A DNA stretch of 64,000 nucleotides, taken from Guyanagaster necrorhizus. Taxonomy: Eukaryota > Basidiomycota > Agaricomycetes > Agaricales > Physalacriaceae. The notes under the pieces were generated by a model. That model saw only the letters and a list, made by a program, of their open reading frames with translations. It ran no database searches and was not told where the DNA came from. Positions 1-7,057 of the stretch are shown here, in pieces. Within the stretch, counting starts at the first letter, position 1, and the number at the start of each line of letters is the position of its first letter. The translations under genes and the position numbers were made by a program. The stretch spans positions 310,001-374,000 of the forward strand of contig NW_025064918.1 in assembly GCF_019112545.1 (NCBI RefSeq), in the 5' to 3' direction.

Positions 1-2290
1 GAGTTCCGTGACCCAACGGGCTTGACGACGGTTTAGTTTCTGGGGTTGACGGAAATACCGAAGGTTTTGGTGATCCGTCCAGATTTCAAAGACGCTGACT
101 GCTCCGATTAGGTAGTGCCGCCACTCTTCGAGGGCGAGCATTATTGCGAGTAGTTCCTTGTCGTAGATTTCGTAGTTTCTCTCCGTCACAGTTAATGCCT
201 TGGAAAGGAAGGCGACGGGACGCCACTTCCCTTCCTGTTCCTGGGATAGTATGGCACCTATGGCCCCTTCGCTGGAATCAGCCTCTACTCGGAACTTCCC
301 TTCTTGAGATGGAATGGCGAGTATTACGTCTTCTGCGAGTCGTCGTTTCAGATCTTGGAAGGCGAGTTGTTGAGAGTCCTTCCACCCCCATGGGGCATTG
401 CCCGTGAGTTGCGTCATGGGGCGAACGATTTTGCTGTAGTCCCGTATGAACCGCCTGTAAAAGTTGGTGAAACCCAGGAAAGATTGTAACTCTTTCTTCT
501 TGGTGGGGGTTGGCCAGTCCACTACCCCCGCAACTTTTATTGGATCCATGCGAATACTCCCTTCGCTGATTATCACCCCGAGGTACTCGGTTTCCAATAC
601 CTCGAATTCGCACTTCTCCGCTTTGAGGAATAGTTTGTGTTTCCTCATGAGGGCGAGTACTCGTCGGACTAAAGCGCGGTGTTCCTCTTTTGTCTTGGAC
701 ATGATGAGAATGTCGTCAAGATAAATGGTCACCTTTCCAGTGGCGATGAGATCCTTGAATATATCGTTCATCATCCACTGGAAGGTGGCAGGGGAGTTGG
801 TTAGGCCAAAAAACATCACGGTGGGTTCGAACAACCCTTGATTGGTCCGGAACGCGGCCTTCCATTCGTCTCCCTCTTTTATTCGAACGTTATTGTATCC
901 CCACCGGACATCGAGCTTGGTGTAGTACTTGGCTCCTCGGAGTTTGTCCATTAACTCCGAGATCAGGGGCAGTGGATACCGGTTCTTGATGGTCATCTCG
1001 TTTAACTTGCGATAATCCTGTACCGGACGGAGCTTTCCATCCTTCTTTTTTACAAAGAAGAAGGGGGAGGCCATGGGCGATTTCGATGGTCGGATGCGCC
1101 CGGATGATAGATTTTCTTCCAGGAACTTGTCGAGTTCTTGTTGTTCCTGATTCCCGAGGGGATAGGTTTTGCAATCGAGGTTTGCGTTAGCGTTGGGGAT
1201 TAACTCGATGGCATGATCCCAGGGCTTCGGGGCGGGCAGCTCGTCAAAGCTCTCCTTTTCGAAGAGATCCTTGTAATCTCGTGCCCATTCAGGCACCATT
1301 TCTTCGAATGTCCTCTCGCTCTTCCCTTCGTTTGCTTTGGTGGCCAAATCGTTGGCATGGTGAACGGCGCGTATGTGGATCTCCTTCTGAAGATCTACCA
1401 CGAGTATGGTTTCCCCATCCTCCATCTCCTCGTCCCAGCGGTCTTCCGGGTCTTCATCTGGCAATTCGAATGGAGTTTTCCTGCATCGGCACCTGGCAAA
1501 GGTGATTCGACCGGTCTTCCAATTGATCAGCGGATTGTGGCGGATTAGCCAATCATGGCCGAGAAAGAGCTCCTTGGTTCCGAGGTCTGTAACGGCCAGA
1601 TCGAGACGTTCGGAGTGATCTCCTATAGTTAGTCTGAGTTTGACGAACTCAGTGATGGAACCGGCTTGATTCTTTGTTCCGTCGGCATTGTACACCGGTA
1701 TCGGGGCCGCTGTTGCCCTGGTCGGGAGCTGATGCTTGTCGACGAAAGCCCGATTGATTGAGCTCCCTGTACAGCCACTATCGATGAGGGCGGTTATTTG
1801 ATAGGCGGCTCGAGAGGTCAGTGTTTCGATTTGCCCTTTTGTGGTTAGGTCACGTCCGGGGGTTTTGGTTCGTAGAATGTACTTTTTGGGTCCCCGGAGT
1901 TCATCTAGCCATTCGAGGGCCCGACATCGCTCTGCCTTTCTGATTCCTTCAATCAGTTCGTCCACTACTTCTTCGGCCCTTGCCCGATGGATCCAGTTTC
2001 GAAGTATGGCTTTTGCCGCGGCTTCATCCTTGGCCTCCTTGATGGCCCTCCACGTCCATTCGGTGTCGAATGGTTTGAGCCATGTGGTGGGACCCTCTGT
2101 CCCTGTTCGGCCCATGGGCATTTGAGTTTTTCTTTGCGATTCATTGGTGTGTTTTGTGAATAACTGGGGTATATTCGAATGCGTAGTGGGAGGTGACATA
2201 GATGTAGCTACAGGAATACTATCAGTCCGACTAGCGGCTATTGCTGACACACCATTAAGTCCTTTGGCCAGTCCAGTGGAATCGCTCACT
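1..2290 (-). CDS. Pol polyprotein of element A (protease, RT, RNase H), partial
   Basis: Retrotransposon polyprotein that copies the element RNA into DNA. The minus-strand frame is open from the end of gag to position 1. The aspartic protease motif DSGCTG lies near 1765-1785, after a conserved WTWRAIKDAKDEAAAKA block. Reverse transcriptase follows, with FGLTNSP near 800-820 and the catalytic YLDD near 710-725. RNase H begins near 300 and the frame exits the window at RYFRQPQKLNRRQAR. It lies in the -1 frame relative to gag, with overlap around 2286, so a gag-pol fusion needs a -1 shift. I could not identify a canonical slippery heptamer. Compared with the intact pol of element C, the integrase and chromodomain must lie left of the window. 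No stops were seen in the parts I translated. Confidence 0.9.
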
Positions 2291-5200
2291 GGCTGGCCCC
2301 GTCTTTTACTTCCTCGACCTTGGTTTCCTTTCCAAGGTCCTCCTCTTCCTTCTGAAGTTCGGCGATCTGCACCCGTATGTCTTCTTGGGTTCGTTTCTTC
2401 TTTGGGCAGTCTTTTGCCATGTGTCCTTTCTGTCCGCAATTGAAGCATTTTCCTTCTTTCTTCAGGCGATCAATATCCATCGGCTTTCCGGCTCCGGTAT
2501 AGGTTGTGCCGGTTCCGGTCTTCTGCGCACTATAGGATGGGGTGGTTGCGGTTGAGGGGCCCGAGGTTTTTCCGGCAGTTTGCCCCGACTTATTCGGGGT
2601 TGGCGGGGCTGGCTTCTTGGAATACTCCTGTAGCGTCGTGGCTTCCGCTTTCTGCCTTTGTCGCTCCTTGTACATCTCGACGATTCGTTCCTTCCATTCG
2701 TCGTACCCCACGGGCATCAATATTTTGACGCCCATGGCTGAGATCATCGTGAGGTACGAGGAGGGAACCCCTCGCTTGAGCGCTTCCACCATTCTTCCAT
2801 CATTCGCAGTGTCTTCCCTGATCCCGGCGAGTTTGGCGAGGCGTTCTAGCTCGTCGAAGTAATCTGTAGCTGCTTTGTCTCCCATCTTGTACTCCTTGAT
2901 CTTCTGTTTGTGAACTTCTTGTACTGCGGGGTCAATGAATTTGTCGTTCAACATCCGCTTGAACACCGGCCAGGAGGGATACCGGTAATGCTCCCTAGTG
3001 GTGGATCGGAAGTTCGGGGAGATCAAGATCCACCACGTTTTGGCCTTGTCCTCCAGGTATGAGGTAGCGAATGCGACCTTGTTCATATCGGTACCGATGT
3101 ACCCAATATAAACCTCGAAGTATTGTTCGCAGTCGACCAGGAATCGGTCGATGTCATCCGAGGCCCCCTTAAAGGGGCGAGGCTTTCGGAGGAGGTCGGG
3201 GTGACACTGTAGTACGTTGGCATTGTGTGGGAGTGCCCCCATCGGGTTGGGCCATCCGTCGAATGGTGGTTGTTTCCATTCCGCGGGTGGTCCGGGGAAG
3301 GAATGTAGGGAATTGTCATCAGCGATGGGGCTTCCTTTTGGGTCGGTTACTCGAATGATCACCCCGTCTCGTACCGTGAATCCGAGGTGGACCGCCTCGG
3401 GGTCGTCCCATATGGGGTCCTTCCCACTCGTCTCTGCTTGGTCCGGGGGAGGTTGTCCGCCGAGGAGCTGACTTCCTCTGCCGGTCCAGGGATTCTGGGT
3501 TTGAGCGGCCTGCCATGCCGGTCGATTTCTGGTACGGATGAGCCGTGATGCCGTGCTTCGGATTGACGGGCTGTCTTCGGCCCGACTGCGAATGGAGGGG
3601 GCGACATAGATTGCTCGTTTCGGTGGGACGGGGGGGGTACGCGGCATTGGTGCCGGTTCTTGTGGTTTGTTGACGGGCCGATATGGGGGTATCGGCATGA
3701 GGGGATCTTCTGGGTGCCATTGCCCATACTCCCTCCATGCGTATTCTGTCGCGGCGTACTGTAAGATTTTTTCTTTTTCGGTACCTGGCGCATACCTGTA
3801 CTCGAGTCCTAAGGGTGTCGCTTGCCAGCGCGCATCCTGCCATAAGTAATTCCTGCCCTGCTCGTACAACTCCTGATATTCTTTCCCCCTGGCCCTTTCA
3901 ATCTCTTCTCGCAGTGCTTCTTTGTCTGTATCTTCTCCTGCTCGTTCCAGCCGTTGCCGATATGGATCATCACTGTCCTCGTCGTCCTCCTCATCGCCCT
4001 CGTCCCCGCTGTCCTCTTCCCCGAGGAGGGAACTGGCGGGCTGGTCGTAAATGGACGGCACGAGAGGTCGAAGGGTCGTCGGGGACCCTCCCATTGACTT
4101 GGGTGCTGGGTCCGGCGTCCCCTCGGTCACTGGTTCGTGCGATGGGAGGGCTCCTGAGCCGACTGTAGCGCGTTCCTCCGTGTGCTCTCGTCTCCTCCAG
4201 TTCTCGGCTATAGCGGCCGAAGAGTTGCTGGAACTCAGGATTGAGGAATTGTCGAGCGACCCTACTGCCCAGGAATCGCTGGAGAGCCCTGTCGGAGACG
4301 TGGGCATTGTCGGGTACTCGGAGCCCGTAGGCTCCGAGGACGGAGTCGGCGTCCGACGAGATGGTGTCGGTACGGGCGGGGTATTCGAGGTCGACGGTCT
4401 GGGGTTCCCCTGCTCTTCCTCGCCGGATGGCCTCGTCCCAGCTGACGATGCTGGCAGGCCCGGTCCATGGATCGTCCTCTGAGTCGGGCTCTCTGAACAG
4501 GGACCTAGAGTCGGTTCGGAGCTCATACTCCCTAGGGGAAGCTGACCCCATTCTTTCGATTTCTTCTCTCCTCCTCTGTGCTCGTCCTTGTCGGTCATAC
4601 TCTGCGGCTTCATATCGCTCCCGGGCCTCCTCTTGGACGTAATCGGCGAGCTCCTCCTGAGTTCGTCTGATGTTCTCTTCTCGCTCTTGATTCCGCTGCT
4701 GCTGTCTGACTGCTTCATCGTAGTCGAAGGGGACGCTGAGGTCCCACTCTGGGAATATCCTTTGTATAATTCTTCTCGTGGCAGCCCTTCCCCTCTCGCT
4801 GGTGGTCCCGGTCTCGGGCTCGCTTCCCACGTGGAGGTGTCGATACGGGTCCCCTGCTGTGGAGATGGCGATGTCTGCGTTGTCATAGTCGGGGTGAATG
4901 TCCCTTCCTCGTGGGTTGTCAACCCCCAGCCTGCTGACGGATGGGCTAGAGGCGGAATCTGGCTCGGTGGGGGTTTCGGGGGGGTTCTGGGGGGTGTGGG
5001 GACTTTCGCGGGGTCCCGCAGCCATCCGAGCGGCATCAAGGGAGTCCCGAGCACGGTTTCCAATCCCTGAGGGAATTGGAGAGGCGGGATGCTCGGGGGA
5101 GTTGGCCGGAGTGACGTAGTTGGAGACCTCGGCGGGCTCTTGAGCGACGTTCGTCGTCCACGGGTTCCGGAACCCTGTGAGAGCAGGGTGGCGGTCTCCG

Positions 5201-5330
5201 CTGTATCGTCGAGGGTGTTCGGGTCCTTCCTCCTCGTGAAGGCTCCTCTGATCCAGGTCGCTATTCCCGGCTTCTGGTACAGGTCCCCCTTGCGGGAAGA
5301 AGGACGTTCTGGCGGAGGGGGGGATGTCAT
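2286..5330 (-). CDS. Gag of element A (1014 aa)
   Basis: Structural protein expected to form the cytoplasmic particle that packages element RNA. The first ~445 residues are Pro/Ser/Thr-rich, low in complexity and overlap the ovORF in another frame. An acidic tract follows (GDEGDEEDDEDSDD, about residue 450). The conserved gag core (DIDRFLVDCEQYF, then KAKTWW) spans about residues 710-800. A CCHC zinc knuckle, CFNCGQKGHMAKDC, lies near residue 963. The stop codon TGA overlaps the pol frame. The ATG at 5330 is the first AUG after the ovORF AUG in any frame. Gag might instead start further downstream or be reached by a +1 shift from the ovORF, which would leave its poorly conserved N-terminal part untranslated. 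Confidence 0.85.
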   Translation of the reverse strand: MTSPPPPERPSSRKGDLYQKPGIATWIRGAFTRRKDPNTLDDTAETATLLSQGSGTRGRRTSLKSPPRSPTTSLRPTPPSIPPLQFPQGLETVLGTPLMPLGWLRDPAKVPTPPRTPPKPPPSQIPPLAHPSAGWGLTTHEEGTFTPTMTTQTSPSPQQGTRIDTSTWEASPRPGPPARGEGLPREELYKGYSQSGTSASPSTTMKQSDSSSGIKSEKRTSDELRRSSPITSKRRPGSDMKPQSMTDKDEHRGGEKKSKEWGQLPLGSMSSEPTLGPCSESPTQRTIHGPGLPASSAGTRPSGEEEQGNPRPSTSNTPPVPTPSRRTPTPSSEPTGSEYPTMPTSPTGLSSDSWAVGSLDNSSILSSSNSSAAIAENWRRREHTEERATVGSGALPSHEPVTEGTPDPAPKSMGGSPTTLRPLVPSIYDQPASSLLGEEDSGDEGDEEDDEDSDDPYRQRLERAGEDTDKEALREEIERARGKEYQELYEQGRNYLWQDARWQATPLGLEYRYAPGTEKEKILQYAATEYAWREYGQWHPEDPLMPIPPYRPVNKPQEPAPMPRTPPVPPKRAIYVAPSIRSRAEDSPSIRSTASRLIRTRNRPAWQAAQTQNPWTGRGSQLLGGQPPPDQAETSGKDPIWDDPEAVHLGFTVRDGVIIRVTDPKGSPIADDNSLHSFPGPPAEWKQPPFDGWPNPMGALPHNANVLQCHPDLLRKPRPFKGASDDIDRFLVDCEQYFEVYIGYIGTDMNKVAFATSYLEDKAKTWWILISPNFRSTTREHYRYPSWPVFKRMLNDKFIDPAVQEVHKQKIKEYKMGDKAATDYFDELERLAKLAGIREDTANDGRMVEALKRGVPSSYLTMISAMGVKILMPVGYDEWKERIVEMYKERQRQKAEATTLQEYSKKPAPPTPNKSGQTAGKTSGPSTATTPSYSAQKTGTGTTYTGAGKPMDIDRLKKEGKCFNCGQKGHMAKDCPKKKRTQEDIRVQIAELQKEEEDLGKETKVEEVKDGASQ

Positions 5331-5532
5331 GGAAAGGGAGATCAGGGGTTACGTTTCGTAGAATGTGTTGTATCTGCTGGAAAGCTTGGTAGTGCCTGAC
5401 TATCCAAGCTGCTACTGATTGTCGTCTGCGGCAAAGGGTAATGATGGCTAGAAGGCCGAGCAATGTTCCAATGATGGAAGCTATCAACTCGAAGAAGTCG
5501 TGATTCAGGTCTGCGGTTGTTACTGGAGGCAT
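3991..5532 (-). CDS. ovORF of element A: membrane-anchored protein overlapping gag
   Basis: A 513-codon frame starting 44 nt inside the 5' LTR boundary; I chose the first ATG (5532), as the frame upstream has only a GTG. Residues 16-34 form one hydrophobic segment (LIASIIGTLLGLLAIITLC) followed by RRR, suggesting a single-pass membrane protein with the bulk on the cytosolic side. The middle is rich in Glu, Arg and Gln (likely coiled coil near RRTQEELADYV) and the C-terminus is RG-rich (RGRGQRGRGR). It overlaps gag by about 1.34 kb in a different frame (gag is +1). Elements B and C carry the same frame with matching N- and C-termini. I recognise no family. Function is unknown; membrane targeting of particles or an envelope-like or RNA-binding role are only guesses. 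Confidence 0.75.
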   Translation of the reverse strand: MPPVTTADLNHDFFELIASIIGTLLGLLAIITLCRRRQSVAAWIVRHYQAFQQIQHILRNVTPDLPFHDIPPSARTSFFPQGGPVPEAGNSDLDQRSLHEEEGPEHPRRYSGDRHPALTGFRNPWTTNVAQEPAEVSNYVTPANSPEHPASPIPSGIGNRARDSLDAARMAAGPRESPHTPQNPPETPTEPDSASSPSVSRLGVDNPRGRDIHPDYDNADIAISTAGDPYRHLHVGSEPETGTTSERGRAATRRIIQRIFPEWDLSVPFDYDEAVRQQQRNQEREENIRRTQEELADYVQEEARERYEAAEYDRQGRAQRRREEIERMGSASPREYELRTDSRSLFREPDSEDDPWTGPASIVSWDEAIRRGRAGEPQTVDLEYPARTDTISSDADSVLGAYGLRVPDNAHVSDRALQRFLGSRVARQFLNPEFQQLFGRYSRELEETRAHGGTRYSRLRSPPIARTSDRGDAGPSTQVNGRVPDDPSTSRAVHLRPARQFPPRGRGQRGRGR

Positions 5533-5574
5533 TCGGTTTCTCAGCACAATTGGGCTTGAGAAAGGGAAGGTAGA

Positions 5575-5588
5575 AGCTTCGAGCTAAT
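5575..5588 (-). other. Self-priming primer-binding site of element A
   Basis: The 14 nt touching the 5' LTR read agcttcgagctaat on the plus strand. Thirteen of them are the exact complement of LTR positions 5740-5752, where the transcript is expected to begin. This matches the Tf1 scheme, in which the RNA 5' end folds back to prime minus-strand synthesis. No tRNA complement starting with TGG is evident here. Confidence 0.7.
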
Positions 5589-6024
5589 TGTTAAGCCCAA
5601 GCATCACGTGGACTGATACACGTGATAAACAGGTGTTCCTTCGCACTTCGAGGAATCACCTGAGTTCACTATATGTGTACCCGAATGGTTATGACCCAAG
5701 GTCAGAAATAGACTCGAGGTAGAATGGTATGTATAAACTTTAGCTCGAAGCTGGGGTACACCAGCGAGAGCTGCGGTCCTTAAATACTGTACAGTCGTTT
5801 GCTAATTATACTACTGCTTATTATGTATGCCTGTGTCCATTGTGCTCGTTGTCCTTGAGCGTCGCTATCGTACATAAAAGGTTGATTGTGTGTCGTCGAG
5901 CGCGACCATCATAGTGTCTTGATGAAAGGTTTTAGTTGTGCTGACTAATCCTCCCACGGTCTTGTGCCTTCTGACTCAGCGTAAATAGGGGTGAAAAGAA
6001 AAGAAAAAAGGAAAAATCGTAACA
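5589..6024 (-). repeat. 5' LTR of element A (436 bp)
   Basis: Begins TGTTA and ends TAACA, giving the short terminal inverted repeats typical of this family. On the minus strand it holds a TATA-like TATTTAA (5780-5786) followed 27 nt later by the self-priming sequence at 5740-5752. It resembles the B LTR (10349-10805) with several small indels. The partner 3' LTR is outside the window. Confidence 0.9.
5740..5786 (-). promoter_or_regulatory. LTR core promoter and transcript-start/self-priming sequence
   Basis: Minus-strand TATTTAA at 5780-5786, then AGCTTCGAGCTAA at 5752-5740. The 26-27 nt gap between the two is the same in B (10539-10545 and 10500-10512), C (25351-25357 and 25312-25324) and the D 3' LTR (27377-27383 and 27410-27422). 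This places the expected start site at or just before the self-priming sequence. Confidence 0.65.
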
Positions 6025-7056
6025 CTCTCTTTCTCGAAGAGGTCTTTGTAGTCTTGCACCCATTCGGGCACCATTTCCTCGAATGTTTTCTCGTCCTTCC
6101 CTTGGTTCGCCTTAGTGGCTAAGTCGTTCGCATGATGGACGGCTCATATGTGGATCTCCTTTTGGAGGTCTACTGCGAGTATGGTTTCTCCATCCTCCAT
6201 CTCCTCATCCCACCGATCTTCGGGGTCCTCATCAGGTAACTCGAATGGGGTTTTCCTGCACTGGCATCTGGTGAAGGTGATTCGCCCGGTCTTCCAGTTG
6301 ATTAGCGGATTGTGGCGGATCAACCAGTCATGACCGAGGAAGAGCTCTTTCGTTCCGAGATCGGTTACTGCCAGGTCAATCCGTTCGGAGTGATCTCCGA
6401 TAGTTAACCTAAGTTCAATGAATTCCATGATGGAACCGGTCTGATTCTTTGTTCCATCGGCGTTATATACTGGTATTGGGGCCGCCGTTGCCCTAGTCGG
6501 GAGCTGGTGCTTGTCGACGAAAGCCCGATTGATAGAGCTCCCTGTACAGCCGCTGTCGACAAGGGCGGTTACTTGGTATGTGGTCCGAGAGGTTAGCGTC
6601 TCGATCTGTCCTCTCGTGATCAGGTCTCGTCCGGGGGTCTTGGTTCGCAAGATGTATTTCTTTGGTCCCCGGAGTTTGTCTAACCATTCGAGGGCTCGAC
6701 AGCGTTCGGCTTTCCTGATTCCCTCGATCAGTTCGTCCACTACTTCTTCGGCCCTTGCCCGATGGATCCAGTTCTGGAGTACGGCTTTTGCCGCTGCTTC
6801 GTCCTTGGCATCCTTGATGGCTCTCCACGTCCATTCGGTGTCGAATGGTTTGAGCCACATGGTGGAACTCTCTGTCCCTGTTCGGCCCGTGGGCGGTTGA
6901 GTTTCTTTTTGCGATTCAATGGTGTGTTTTGCGAACGTCTGGGGTATATTCGAATGCATGGGAGGCGACATAGATGTAGCTACAGGAATACTATCAGTCC
7001 GACTAGCGGCTGTTGCTAACACACCATTAAGTCCTTTGGCCAGTCCAGTGGAATCA
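6025..7056 (-). pseudogene. Pol fragment of element B (protease region)
   Basis: Minus-strand frame, -1 relative to gag, with the protease motif DSGCTGS near 6535-6555 and the downstream FLGHDWLIRHNPLINWK block. It is interrupted at 6144-6146, where the conserved IHIRAVHHAND of A reads IHI-stop (CGC to TGA). It is cut at 6025 by the insertion of A, so reverse transcriptase and integrase are missing here. The frame stays open upstream of the gag stop as far as about 7211, overlapping gag by roughly 150 nt, which fits -1 frameshifting in the ancestor. Confidence 0.85.
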
Positions 7057-7057
7057 C

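Larger units (their letters stand above)
1..6024 (-). mobile_element. Ty3/gypsy element A, right (5') part
   Basis: Chromodomain-type LTR retrotransposon read on the minus strand. The order from its 5' end is LTR (5589-6024), self-complementary primer site, ovORF, gag and pol. It continues beyond the left edge, so its integrase and 3' LTR are not visible. All visible frames are open. The LTR ends in TAACA at 6024, and sequence homologous to a pol gene resumes directly at 6025, so A is inserted in the pol of element B. The following CTCTC is the probable target duplication, but its partner is outside the window. A keeps normal CpG content and lacks the nonsense changes seen in B, as expected for the younger insertion. 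Confidence 0.9.

Noticed and set aside
4051..5361. Several plus-strand open frames of 90-160 codons opposite gag (also near 8800-9880 and 23700-24500)
   Set aside because: They mirror the GC-rich, Pro/Ser/Arg-rich gag and ovORF sequence. Their products are Gly/Val/Ser-rich, with no conserved motif and no start conservation.
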